A DNA stretch of 64,000 nucleotides from Rossellomorea aquimaris (lineage in GTDB: Bacteria > Bacillota > Bacilli > Bacillales > Bacillaceae_B): NCBI RefSeq assembly GCF_020172085.1, contig NZ_JAIVAT010000007.1, positions 186,001 through 250,000 on the forward strand, written 5' to 3'. Positions within the stretch are counted from its first letter, which is position 1. Each line of letters starts with the position of its first letter. The notes under the pieces were generated by a model that made no database searches, was not told where the DNA came from, and was given only the letters and a program-made list of their open reading frames with translations. The translations under genes were made by a program, and so were the position numbers. Shown here piece by piece: positions 8,234 to 16,305 of this stretch.

Positions 8234-8261
8234 TTTTCACCGGTGAAAAAAGGACTATACT
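8234..8261 (+). promoter_or_regulatory. Promoter with embedded 16-bp palindrome ahead of the riboswitch
   Basis: TATACT (8256-8261) is a good -10 box, with TTTTCA (8234-8239) as a weak -35 box 16 bases upstream. The exact palindrome TTTTCACCGGTGAAAA occupies 8234-8249, overlapping the -35 box and spacer, where a bound repressor would block polymerase. The regulator is unknown. Confidence 0.6.
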
Positions 8262-8283
8262 AAAGAGGAAGGATAAAAAAATA

Positions 8284-8380
8284 ACTGAAAAAGGCAAACT
8301 TGTTGAAAAGCAAGGACGCAAAGCTATGGGCCTAATCGATTTGAATGGTCGCCAAGCTGCCAGGCTCCTCAAAAGAGCCA
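8284..8380 (+). ncRNA. Cyclic di-GMP-I (GEMM-I) riboswitch
   Basis: The conserved GEMM-I landmarks occur in order: AAAGGCAAAC (8289-8298), a GAAA-type loop closed by CTTG/CAAG, GGACGCAAAGC (8323-8333), a CCTAA junction and a 3' GCCAAGCTGCCAGG. The aptamer 3' end merges into a GGCTC...GAGCC hairpin about 25 bases before the start codon. There is no T run, so control of translation or an antiterminated fold is more likely than a simple terminator. It should sense intracellular c-di-GMP and control the secreted protein gene downstream. Confidence 0.9.
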
Positions 8381-8405
8381 AGGCTCAGGAAGAGGAGAAT
8401 GAAAG

Positions 8406-9296
8406 ATGAGTAGATGTTTGAAATGGGTTTGTATTTGTTTAATCATGATGAGTATGATTTCTTACCCATCTACTGAAAAGGCAGCTGGTGTAGACATGAG
8501 AGGGAAAAGTACGTGGCTTTGGAATACTGTGGAGATCGTCACACAGAGGGAAGAAATCATTGACTTTTTTAGATCTCATCATGTAGATGAAGTATACTTG
8601 CAAGTGAATCCGGCAGTGGAAAAGGAATACTATCAGCAATTTATCGAAATGGCGAGTGTTGAAAATATACACGTATATGCATTGGACGGAGCACCGAAAT
8701 GGGCAACCATAAAAGGACAAACATCCCTTAATGCCTTTTTTGATTGGCTCTATGCGTACCAGCTTGAAGCAAGTGAGGCTCAACGATTTACAGGGGTTCA
8801 TTTGGATGTGGAGCCATATCTTTTACCCGGGTGGACAACCGCCTACGGGAAGACGGTGTTGAATTATCAAAAGATGGTAAAGGTAGCGGTAAATCGTTCG
8901 AATTCTCTTCAACTGCCATTAGGGATGGACATTCCATTTTGGTTTGATGGGAAAACATACAATAATGAATTTGGAATAGGGAATCTTGCTCAGTGGGTCA
9001 TTGGGCAGACAGAAGAAGTTGGTATCATGGCATATCGGGATCTGGCCATTGGAGAGAACGGGATCATAGAACTTGTCAGAAATGAAATGGATTTCGCCCA
9101 GTCTGCAGGAAAAAAAGTGAAGGTTGGAGTGGAGACAGCTCCATCTGCTGAGGGGAATTTCCTGACCTTTCACGAAGAAGGGGCGGCTACCATGCTTGAT
9201 GAGCTTGCGCTGGTTGATGCGGAGTATGAAACCCATTCTTCCTACAAAGGAATCGCCGTCCATCATTACGGGAGCTGGAAGGATTTATCGGAATAA
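8406..9296 (+). CDS. Secreted TIM-barrel-like hypothetical protein under c-di-GMP riboswitch
   Basis: A 296-residue protein with a clear signal peptide (MSRCLKW, hydrophobic to about residue 20, cleavage near EKAA). The mature part shows strand-helix alternation like a glycoside hydrolase barrel: EVYLQVNP, FTGVHLDVEPYLLPGW, LPLGMDIPFWFDG, VGIMAYRD and VKVGVETAP. The DVEPYLLP segment (D and E two residues apart at a strand end) looks like a catalytic carboxylate pair. A secreted polysaccharide hydrolase, or a degenerate binding barrel, is inferred; no substrate can be named. Placement behind a c-di-GMP riboswitch suggests a role in biofilm matrix or the motile-sessile switch. GGAG precedes ATG 8406. 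Confidence 0.75.
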   Translation: MSRCLKWVCICLIMMSMISYPSTEKAAGVDMRGKSTWLWNTVEIVTQREEIIDFFRSHHVDEVYLQVNPAVEKEYYQQFIEMASVENIHVYALDGAPKWATIKGQTSLNAFFDWLYAYQLEASEAQRFTGVHLDVEPYLLPGWTTAYGKTVLNYQKMVKVAVNRSNSLQLPLGMDIPFWFDGKTYNNEFGIGNLAQWVIGQTEEVGIMAYRDLAIGENGIIELVRNEMDFAQSAGKKVKVGVETAPSAEGNFLTFHEEGAATMLDELALVDAEYETHSSYKGIAVHHYGSWKDLSE

Positions 9297-9310
9297 GAGA
9301 GGAGGATTGA

Positions 9311-9967
9311 ATGATGTCGAAAGTAGCATTGGTTGCAGGGGGAACCGGCCTGGTCGGTTCCCATCTGACGGATATCCTGCTAAAGAGTCCGGAGTATACA
9401 AAAGTGATTTCCTTTGTTCGAAGGGCTAGCGGTTTGAAGCATGAAAAGCTGGATGAACGAATCATTTCGTTTGATGGGATGAAGCTTTTGCCTCATGAAG
9501 AAGTGGATGATGTATTCTGTTGCCTCGGTACTACGATTAAAAAAGCGAAGACGAAAGAAGCATTTAAGAAAGTGGACTATGAATATCCCATTCAACTCGG
9601 TAAGCTTGGAAAAGAACATGGAGCAAAACAATACCTCGTCATATCTTCCATTGGTGCAAGCACGGGTTCTTCATTCTTTTATAGTCAGGTGAAAGGGAAA
9701 TTGGAAGAAGGCTTAAGGGAACTTCATTATCCCTCCCTTCACATTTTCAGACCCTCCCTTTTATTGGGGGAGAGACAGGAATTCCGTCTTGGAGAAAAAG
9801 CGGGTGAACTTTTCTCCAGGGCCGTCCGTCCGGTCATGGTTGGCAGGTTGAAGCGGTACAGAAGTATTTCAGGCAAGCAGGTTGCGTATGGGATGTACCG
9901 CGCAGCCATAAGCTCAACCAGTGAGAAAGTAACCATCCATGAATCAGATCAAATTCAACAGCTTTAA
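9311..9967 (+). CDS. NAD(P)H-binding atypical short-chain dehydrogenase
   Basis: A 218-residue cytoplasmic protein with an N-terminal dinucleotide-binding motif VALVAGGTGLVGSHL (TGxxGxxG type), VFCCLGTT in the fourth strand region and YLVISSIGA before a YSQVKGKLE segment where the SDR Tyr-x3-Lys pair falls. The layout fits the HTATIP2/NAD(P)H-binding subgroup of atypical SDRs. The substrate is unknown. Start is ATG 9311 or the adjacent ATG 9314; GGAGG (9301-9305) gives better spacing to 9314. It follows the riboswitch-controlled gene by 14 bases and may be read from the same transcript. The DUF1284 gene follows within 15 bases. Confidence 0.82.
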   Translation: MMSKVALVAGGTGLVGSHLTDILLKSPEYTKVISFVRRASGLKHEKLDERIISFDGMKLLPHEEVDDVFCCLGTTIKKAKTKEAFKKVDYEYPIQLGKLGKEHGAKQYLVISSIGASTGSSFFYSQVKGKLEEGLRELHYPSLHIFRPSLLLGERQEFRLGEKAGELFSRAVRPVMVGRLKRYRSISGKQVAYGMYRAAISSTSEKVTIHESDQIQQL

Positions 9968-9981
9968 AAAAGGGGGATACC

Positions 9982-10407
9982 ATGAAGAGAATACTGAGAG
10001 GACATCATCTTCTGTGTACTCACGGATTTAAAGGCATGGGGTACAGTCCTGAATTTGTTCAGAAGATGGCTGAGATAGTGGAAGACATACGCAACGACAA
10101 CATGGACTTTCCCATCCAGGTCGTTCAAGCTTTCGATGATGCCTGTGGCGCCTGCCCTCATAAAGGGGAATCAGCATGTGAAAAAAGTGTCGCCTCCAAT
10201 GACCATGTCCTTGCATTAGACAGCAGGGTGCTGAACCACTTAGGAGTGAAGCACGGTGAAGTTTATTTGAAATCCGAATTGATCAACGCAACGGCCCAAA
10301 AGGTCAAACCTGAAGATCTTGACCATCTATGTAAAGGCTGCTCCTGGCTGGAGTATGGAGTATGCAAGGAAGGGATCGGGGCATTGCGGGAGAAAATGTT
10401 GGCGTGA
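9982..10407 (+). CDS. DUF1284 domain protein, cysteine-rich, probable metal or Fe-S binding
   Basis: A 141-residue protein beginning MKRILRGHHLLCTHGFKGMG, the DUF1284 signature. A CGACPHKGESAC cluster and a C-terminal CKGCSWLEYGVC cluster give CxxC pairs typical of iron-sulfur or zinc binding. Family function is unknown; the localisation is cytoplasmic. A GGGGGAT Shine-Dalgarno lies just upstream of ATG 9982, and the gene is third in a tightly spaced group with the secreted protein and the SDR. A strong terminator follows, so the likely operon is 8406-10407. Confidence 0.85.
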   Translation: MKRILRGHHLLCTHGFKGMGYSPEFVQKMAEIVEDIRNDNMDFPIQVVQAFDDACGACPHKGESACEKSVASNDHVLALDSRVLNHLGVKHGEVYLKSELINATAQKVKPEDLDHLCKGCSWLEYGVCKEGIGALREKMLA

Positions 10408-10467
10408 GTTCTTATAAGAATGTAGTTTTAACAGAGATAGGCTGGGACAGAAATACCTTAGTCATAG

Positions 10468-10506
10468 AAAAATCCGAACGATCATTCGAAATCGTTCGGA
10501 TTTTAT
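10468..10506 (+). terminator. Terminator after the DUF1284 gene
   Basis: AATCCGAACGAT (10471-10482) pairs perfectly with ATCGTTCGGATT (10491-10502) and is followed by T. Confidence 0.9.
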
Positions 10507-10551
10507 ATTGTTGTTGAAAAAGCATAAGTCATTAATAAAGCAGGTTCTAGC

Positions 10552-10619
10552 TGTTGATTGGAGTGCAAGACGAAGACTCCTTCCGCCCGAGGAAAGCGAA
10601 GTCTTGCACGGAAATCGGG
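10552..10619 (+). repeat. Miniature copy of the large hairpin repeat (copy C)
   Basis: GTTGATTGGAGTGCAAGAC at 10552 and GTCTTGCACGGAAATC near 10600 are the two ends of the repeat, with the inner GGAAAGCGAAG kept and the central third absent. Its arms (GTGCAAGAC/GTCTTGCAC) are complementary but differ from those of copies B and D. It lies between convergent genes. Confidence 0.75.
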
Positions 10620-10650
10620 CGGCGGTGTTACAAGAGACCCAACACGGTCA

Positions 10651-11505
10651 TTAGATTTTATAAAAATGTCTTAAAGCATTCATCAGATGCTTCAGCGCAG
10701 GATCCTCATCCAGATTCACCAGCATCCCTCTGATGACGACAGGACGGGTTTCGTCCTTTTGTATTTCTTCTTTTATGACTTCCAGTGAAATCCGGATATT
10801 TTCATCCTCAGCCACTTCAAGCGCATCTTCGACCATATGAATGAGGGTCGACTCGTTCATTCGGGCAGAAGACGTGAAGTCATTGACGAGATCGTCCAGC
10901 TTTTCGAATGAAAGAACAGGTTCATCCCCACTCTTCAATAATCCTTCCACCAAGTCATCCGTACGTTTCAATATGAAATGGGATAAGTAGGAAAAGTCCA
11001 AATCGATTTTATCAAGCATGACCAATTCTAAATAAGAATGGAAAAATCCTTGAATCATCATCGTGATATCCCAGAAATACGGCTCAATCTTTTTTCCGTA
11101 GATCCCAAATAACCTTCTTTTATAATACCGATGGGTGTTCATTTTCATCTCGCTGAGAAGATCGTGGATTTCATCGTTGAACGGCATGGCGTTCTCACGA
11201 ATCTGCATAATGATGAATTCTTTATGTTTGCATATTTCAATGAGCTGACATTCTAATTGTTTTTGGAATTTCTCGTAAGGAGGTATATCCTCGTTTTCGA
11301 TTTCATTCACTTTGTCCGTGATCATTTTAAAATAGTAATTCATGATGGCCAGCAGCAGTGCTTCTTTTGATTTGAAATAAAGATAGAAGGCACCTTTTGA
11401 TATATCACATTCGCTCACGATTTCTTGAACGGAGGTAGCGTTGAATCCCTTCGTGGCAAAGAGCTTTATGGATGTCTCGATAATCAATTTTTCTTTTTCT
11501 TTCAT
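10651..11505 (-). CDS. yerO: TetR-family repressor of the SwrC-type exporter
   Basis: A 284-residue protein. Residues 1-60 form the TetR helix-turn-helix (SIKLFATKGFNATSVQEIV and ISKGAFYLYFKSKEALLLA). The remainder is the helical ligand domain, longer than the usual 200-residue TetR. It diverges from the RND exporter gene, as yerO does from swrC (yerP) in B. subtilis, which is why I use that name. Three 14-bp palindromes in the shared 162-base spacer are the likely binding sites and imply control of the exporter and of itself. A good GGAGAGGA Shine-Dalgarno lies upstream on the minus strand. Confidence 0.85.
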   Translation of the reverse strand: MKEKEKLIIETSIKLFATKGFNATSVQEIVSECDISKGAFYLYFKSKEALLLAIMNYYFKMITDKVNEIENEDIPPYEKFQKQLECQLIEICKHKEFIIMQIRENAMPFNDEIHDLLSEMKMNTHRYYKRRLFGIYGKKIEPYFWDITMMIQGFFHSYLELVMLDKIDLDFSYLSHFILKRTDDLVEGLLKSGDEPVLSFEKLDDLVNDFTSSARMNESTLIHMVEDALEVAEDENIRISLEVIKEEIQKDETRPVVIRGMLVNLDEDPALKHLMNALRHFYKI

Positions 11506-11541
11506 ACTTTCCTCTCCTTGATAAACTCCTTACGTATATTA

Positions 11542-11555
11542 TGACCGATTGGTCA
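11542..11555. promoter_or_regulatory. TetR operator site 1
   Basis: TGACCGATTGGTCA is a palindrome with TGACC/GGTCA half-sites, nearest the repressor gene and probably serving its own promoter. Confidence 0.75.
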
Positions 11556-11586
11556 CAAAAAATAAACCTTTTCTTTTGTAAGTATA

Positions 11587-11616
11587 TTGACTTATGACTG
11601 AGTGGTCAGTTATATT
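11587..11616 (+). promoter_or_regulatory. swrC promoter with TetR operator site 2 in the spacer
   Basis: TTGACT (11587-11592) and TATATT (11611-11616) form a sigma-A promoter. The palindrome TGACTGAGTGGTCA (11595-11608) fills the spacer, so repressor binding would exclude polymerase. Confidence 0.8.
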
Positions 11617-11627
11617 AAAATATGTTA

Positions 11628-11641
11628 TGACTAGTCGGTCA
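11628..11641. promoter_or_regulatory. TetR operator site 3
   Basis: TGACTAGTCGGTCA shares the TGAC...GGTCA frame of sites 1 and 2 and lies just downstream of the predicted swrC transcription start. Confidence 0.7.
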
Positions 11642-11667
11642 GGAATGAAGAGAAGGGATGAATACAC

Positions 11668-14600
11668 GTGAACAGTATTATTAATTTTGTGCTTAAGAAT
11701 AAGTTTGCTGTTTGGCTAATGACGATCATTGTCATTGTGGCAGGCTTATATTCAGGATTTAATATGAAGCTGGAAACTTTACCTAACATCAACACACCGA
11801 TTGTCAGTGTGACAACCGTGTATCCTGGCGCTACGCCGGAAGATGTTGCGGACAAGGTTTCTGAGCCGATTGAAAAACGTTTGAAGAATTTAGATGGAGT
11901 GAATGTAGTCAGTTCCACCTCTTACCAGAATGCTTCAGCCGTCCAAATAGAATACAAGTTTTCAAAGGATATGGATGAAGCCAAGACCGAAGTGGAAGAG
12001 GCTCTTTCCGATCTACCATTTCCAGATGGAGTTAATGAGCCGGAAGTTTCAAGACTTAACTTCAACGCCTTTCCGGTCATCGCCCTTAGTGTAGCAAATG
12101 AAGAACAGTCATTGGCGCAATTAACGTCTACAGTAGAAGACACAATTGTTCCGGAACTTGAAGGAGTGGACGGGGTAGCTTCTGTACAGGCATCAGGTCA
12201 GCAGGTACAAGAGGCTCAGCTTGTATTTGATGAAGAAAAACTTGCGAAGTACGGTCTGACAGAAGAGACGGTCCAAAATATGATTAAAGGCTCGGACGTT
12301 ACGGCTCCATTAGGGCTTTATACGTTCAAAGACAGTCAGAAATCCGTTGTGGTCGACGGAAATATTACGACGATTGAAGATTTGAAAGAAATGAAGATCC
12401 CTGTAACTCCAAATACCGGTGGAGCTACGGCGCAAGGACAGCAGCCGTCCGCGCAGGGACAAACACCGCAAGCACCTGCGGGCATGAAGATCCCTACCAT
12501 TCAACTTTCAGATATTGCTGATATTGAATTGATTGGGAAAGCAGAATCCATTTCAAGAACAAACGGAAAAGAATCCATCGGCCTTCAAGTGGTGAAAACA
12601 GCAGATGCCAATACGGTGGATGTTGTCAATGCGGTCAAAGAAAAAATCAAAACATTTGAAGAAGACATTGATGGTGTAGAAATCATTTCTACTTTTGACC
12701 AGGGGGAACCGATCGAAGAATCTGTCAGCACCATGCTGAATAAAGCCTTATTCGGTGCTGTATTCGCGGTCATCATCATCCTTCTGTTCTTACGGGATAT
12801 CAAATCGACGCTCATTTCAGTCGTATCGATTCCACTGTCTCTATTAATCGCAATTTTACTTCTGAAACAGATGGACATTACGTTAAATATCATGACCCTT
12901 GGGGCAATGACGGTCGCCATCGGGCGGGTAATCGATGATTCCATTGTCGTGGTAGAAAATATCTATCGAAGAATGTCACTGAAAGGTGAGATTCTGAAAG
13001 GAAAAGACCTGATCCGTGAAGCAACGAAAGAAATGTTCGTTCCGATCGCGTCTTCCACAATTGTCACGATTGCTGTGTTCCTTCCGCTAGGACTTGTTCA
13101 AGGAATGATCGGGGAACTATTCCTTCCATTCGCCTTAACGATCGTGTTTGCACTACTGGCTTCCCTTCTTGTAGCCGTTACGATCGTACCGATGCTTGCC
13201 CACTCCATGTTTAAAAAGGGTGTAGGCAAGAAGCACGTAGAGAAGAAAAGCCGTTTAGCGACTTGGTATAAGGGCGTATTGAACTGGACTCTGAATCATA
13301 AAATCATCACGTCGATCCTTGCAATCGCTATGTTGGTGGGGAGCTTATTCCTAGTACCATTGATTGGCGTCAGCTTCCTTCCATCCGATGAAGAAAAGAT
13401 GATCATGGCAACGTATAAACCAGAACCTGGTCAAACAGAAGATGATGTCCAAAAAATCGCACAGGATGCAGAGGAGTATTTCCAGGACCGTAAAGGGGCT
13501 GAAACCATTCAGTACTCTGTCGGCGGTGAAAATCCGATGAGTCCGGGAAGCAATAATAATGCCATCTTCTACGTTCAATATAACGACGACACAGAGAATT
13601 TCTCAGAAGAAAAAGAAAAGGTCATCAAAGATCTGCAGAAAGCAACAGACAAAGGGGAATGGGCTTCACAGGACTTCTCTGCAAGTGCCGGCAGCAATGA
13701 AATTGTCGTGTATGTGTACGGGGAAACCCTGAAAGACATCGAACCGGTTGTCAACGATATTCAAGACATGATGAAAGACAAGAAAGATTTCAAAAAAGTC
13801 GGATCAAGCATTTCTGAATCCTATGATGAGTATTCGTTCGTCGCAGACCAGGAAAAGCTGAGCGAATTTGGTCTGACAGCAGGTCAAATTGCCATGGAGC
13901 TTGGTCAGACACGTCAGCGTCCGGTCCTTACGACGATTGAAAAAGACGGCGAAGAAGTGAATGTCTACCTGGATGTTGAGAAAGAAAAGTATGAAAGCAT
14001 CAACGACTTGACGGATAAAACCATCCAGTCACCACTGGGTGTGGAAGTTCCAATTAAAGACGTTGTCGAAGTTCAAGAAGGGAAGACGTCTGATACCGTT
14101 TCGCGACGGGACGGAAAAGTCTTTGCTCAAGTGAGTGGAGAACTGAAAACCGACGATGTGTCGAAAGCATCTCAAGATATCCAGAAAGAAATCAAGGATA
14201 TGGATATTCCATCCGGCATCGATGTGAACATGGGCGGGGTAACAGAAGATATCAAGGAATCCTTCACACAATTAGGTTTAGCGATGCTTGCAGCGATCGC
14301 GATTGTCTACTTGATTCTTGTCATCACATTCGGCGGCGGTCTAGCACCATTTGCCATCCTGTTCTCACTACCATTCACGATTATCGGAGCATTGGTAGCA
14401 TTATTGATTGCAGGAGAAACGATCAGTATTTCGTCTATGATCGGAGCACTTATGCTGATCGGTATCGTGGTCACCAATGCAATCGTGTTAGTCGATCGTG
14501 TGATTCACAAAGAAAACGAAGGACTATCCACAAGGGAAGCCTTGCTGGAAGCCGGATCCACCCGACTTCGTCCAATTCTCATGACAGCCATTGCCACAAT

Positions 14601-14793
14601 CGGAGCCCTGTTCCCATTGGCACTCGGTCTTGAAGGAAGCGGATTGATCTCGAAAGGGCTCGGTGTAACCGTTATTGGCGGATTGACCAGCTCGACGCTC
14701 TTAACGCTTGTCGTTGTGCCGATCGTGTATGAAACTTTGATGAAAATCAAAGGGAAGATTGGTGGTAGAAAGCGTAAAGTAGTGAAAGAATAG
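11668..14793 (+). CDS. swrC: RND-family multidrug/surfactin exporter SwrC
   Basis: A 1041-residue RND pump with the expected plan: one N-terminal membrane helix (about residues 12-30), a large extracytoplasmic domain, six helices (about 350-515), a second extracytoplasmic domain and six C-terminal helices. GAMTVAIGRVIDDSIVVVENIYRR carries the proton-relay acidic residues. The B. subtilis homologue SwrC (YerP) gives self-resistance to surfactin and supports swarming. GTG 11668 follows GAAGAGAAGGG. A Gln/Ala/Pro-rich stretch near residues 250-272 looks like a flexible insertion in the first periplasm-equivalent domain. It is regulated by the divergent TetR protein and is monocistronic with its own terminator. 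Confidence 0.92.
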   Translation: MNSIINFVLKNKFAVWLMTIIVIVAGLYSGFNMKLETLPNINTPIVSVTTVYPGATPEDVADKVSEPIEKRLKNLDGVNVVSSTSYQNASAVQIEYKFSKDMDEAKTEVEEALSDLPFPDGVNEPEVSRLNFNAFPVIALSVANEEQSLAQLTSTVEDTIVPELEGVDGVASVQASGQQVQEAQLVFDEEKLAKYGLTEETVQNMIKGSDVTAPLGLYTFKDSQKSVVVDGNITTIEDLKEMKIPVTPNTGGATAQGQQPSAQGQTPQAPAGMKIPTIQLSDIADIELIGKAESISRTNGKESIGLQVVKTADANTVDVVNAVKEKIKTFEEDIDGVEIISTFDQGEPIEESVSTMLNKALFGAVFAVIIILLFLRDIKSTLISVVSIPLSLLIAILLLKQMDITLNIMTLGAMTVAIGRVIDDSIVVVENIYRRMSLKGEILKGKDLIREATKEMFVPIASSTIVTIAVFLPLGLVQGMIGELFLPFALTIVFALLASLLVAVTIVPMLAHSMFKKGVGKKHVEKKSRLATWYKGVLNWTLNHKIITSILAIAMLVGSLFLVPLIGVSFLPSDEEKMIMATYKPEPGQTEDDVQKIAQDAEEYFQDRKGAETIQYSVGGENPMSPGSNNNAIFYVQYNDDTENFSEEKEKVIKDLQKATDKGEWASQDFSASAGSNEIVVYVYGETLKDIEPVVNDIQDMMKDKKDFKKVGSSISESYDEYSFVADQEKLSEFGLTAGQIAMELGQTRQRPVLTTIEKDGEEVNVYLDVEKEKYESINDLTDKTIQSPLGVEVPIKDVVEVQEGKTSDTVSRRDGKVFAQVSGELKTDDVSKASQDIQKEIKDMDIPSGIDVNMGGVTEDIKESFTQLGLAMLAAIAIVYLILVITFGGGLAPFAILFSLPFTIIGALVALLIAGETISISSMIGALMLIGIVVTNAIVLVDRVIHKENEGLSTREALLEAGSTRLRPILMTAIATIGALFPLALGLEGSGLISKGLGVTVIGGLTSSTLLTLVVVPIVYETLMKIKGKIGGRKRKVVKE

Positions 14794-14800
14794 TTTTAGA

Positions 14801-14834
14801 GAAAAGCAGTCCTGTAGTGGGGCTGCTTTTTTTA
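14801..14834 (+). terminator. Terminator after swrC
   Basis: AAAAGCAGTCC and GGGGCTGCTTTT form the stem, followed by T. The remaining 340 bases before the lacI-type gene hold its promoter. They also hold a possible remnant of the GGCACAAG array, with GGACAAGTTT at 14876 and GGCACGAGG 20 bases later. Confidence 0.85.
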
Positions 14835-15103
14835 TTAGGGGGGCGAGGGTTCTTTATGGGAATTTTCTTTCAGTTGGACAAGTTTTGTTTGGGCTGGCAC
14901 GAGGAGGACTGGGTTGATGTACCAATATATGGGTAAGGTTTCGGCTGGATTCCGTCTACTATGGGGTCTGCCAAAAAAGAAGATGGCCCAATAAGCGCAT
15001 ATGTACCTGAAAAATTCCAGTGTTGCTCTCGTACAAGTGAGGAATTCTCTAAGGAATGGCAAAAAAGAAACCGTCAAAAAATAAAAGTTTTCTAAAAATT
15101 ATA

Positions 15104-15155
15104 TTGATTCCCTCAAAAGTCTGGACTATAATAACAATTAACGAAAGCGCTTTCG
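15104..15155 (+). promoter_or_regulatory. Sigma-A promoter and LacI-type operator for the regulator gene
   Basis: TTGATT (15104-15109), a 17-base spacer and TATAAT (15127-15132) make a strong promoter. The perfect palindrome CGAAAGCGCTTTCG (15142-15155) lies just after the predicted start of transcription, indicating autoregulation. Confidence 0.85.
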
Positions 15156-15172
15156 ATGAAGAGGAGACAGTA

Positions 15173-16198
15173 ATGGTTACAATCTATGACTTAGCAAAAC
15201 GAACTGGTTTTTCCAGTACGACAGTATCTAAGGCTCTTAATAATTATTCCGACGTGAGCCAGAAAACAAAGCAAAAAATTCTTGATGCGGCGGCAGAAAT
15301 GGGCTATTTACCTAACGCTCATGCTCAGTCCTTGTCGACGAAGAAGTCCTGGACGATCGGAGTCATGTTCGCAGAGGACAATGAGGTCGGCTTGAAGCAT
15401 CCGTTCTTCAGCGCCCTTATTGAAAGTTTCCGCAAATTTGTGGAGCGGGAAGGGTATGATTTAATCTTTGCTTCTCGTAATCTTAGAAATCGGGATACGA
15501 GTTATCTGGAGCATTTCTTATATCGTGCTGTGGATGGGATCGTCGTGATTTGCTCGGATCCAAGCGATCCTCAGGTTCAGGACATGATCAATAGTCATGT
15601 GCCGATCGTTGTGATCGATATGAGCAACCAGAACTGCAGTGTAGTCTACTCGGATAATATTGAGGGTGGAAGGTTGGCTGTTGAGTACCTTCATTCACTG
15701 GGGCATACAAGAATCGCCCATATTTCGGGCGATCCTTCAATCGATGCCGGTGCACAGCGAATCAAAGGGTTCACGAAAGGGATGGAAGAGTCGGGATTGC
15801 CTATACAAGAAGGTTATCTTGTGAACGGTGGCATGTTCTCCATCGAGGAAGGAAAAACGGCGATGGAAAAGCTTCTCTCGCTTGAAACAGTACCTACCGC
15901 AGTCTTTGTAGCTGGTGACCATATGGCGATCGGTGCCATGGAAGCCATCAAACAGAATGGCTTAAGCATTCCTGAGGATATTTCCATCATCGGATATGAT
16001 GACATCGAAATGGCTGCCTACCTCACGCCAAAGCTGACTACGGTCAAACAGGACACGGACCGAATCGGTATCCGTGCCGGACAATTACTGATGAACCAGA
16101 TCATCCAGAAGAAAAAGCTGCTTACGACCGAGGTCATTCCGGTTGAACTTATCATCAGAGAATCTTGTGCACGACTAAAAGAAGAAAAAAAGATATAA
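15173..16198 (+). CDS. LacI-family repressor of the beta-glucoside operon
   Basis: A 341-residue repressor. Residues 1-25 (MVTIYDLAKRTGFSSTTVSKALNN) are the LacI helix-turn-helix and the hinge follows at about 45-60. A periplasmic-binding-protein-like sugar domain fills the rest (IGVMFAEDNE, VVIDMSNQ, FVAGDHMAIGAMEAI, IIGYDDIEMA). I chose ATG 15173 because the HTH begins there and GAGGAG precedes it. The frame remains open upstream to 15056 but that part crosses the promoter and operator. Matching palindromes before this gene and before the ABC operon identify its probable targets. The inducer is likely a beta-glucoside, judging by the neighbours. Confidence 0.9.
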   Translation: MVTIYDLAKRTGFSSTTVSKALNNYSDVSQKTKQKILDAAAEMGYLPNAHAQSLSTKKSWTIGVMFAEDNEVGLKHPFFSALIESFRKFVEREGYDLIFASRNLRNRDTSYLEHFLYRAVDGIVVICSDPSDPQVQDMINSHVPIVVIDMSNQNCSVVYSDNIEGGRLAVEYLHSLGHTRIAHISGDPSIDAGAQRIKGFTKGMEESGLPIQEGYLVNGGMFSIEEGKTAMEKLLSLETVPTAVFVAGDHMAIGAMEAIKQNGLSIPEDISIIGYDDIEMAAYLTPKLTTVKQDTDRIGIRAGQLLMNQIIQKKKLLTTEVIPVELIIRESCARLKEEKKI

Positions 16199-16270
16199 TC
16201 TTATATTTTTTTAAGATAGTTCGAAACCGGTTTCGGACTTTTCGAGTGAAAGTGAACGAAACCGATTTCG
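16194..16270 (+). promoter_or_regulatory. Two LacI operators (and possible -10 box) ahead of the sugar ABC operon
   Basis: CGAAACCGGTTTCG (16222-16235) and CGAAACCGATTTCG (16257-16270) match the operator before the repressor gene; their centres are 35 bases apart. A TATAAT at 16194-16199 could be the -10 box although no good -35 is visible. Confidence 0.75.
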
Positions 16271-16305
16271 TATCAATATTTTCAAATGAAAAAAGGGGGA
16301 TTATG

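Noticed and set aside
11922..14750. Several antisense ORFs in swrC
   Set aside because: These track the complementary codon pattern of the exporter and lack start signals.
15056..15172. Longer LacI-type protein from an upstream ATG
   Set aside because: The extra 39 codons run through the -35/-10 promoter and the operator; the HTH begins at ATG 15173.
16165..16305. Longer binding-protein start
   Set aside because: The upstream part covers both operators, and the lipoprotein signal begins at 16306.
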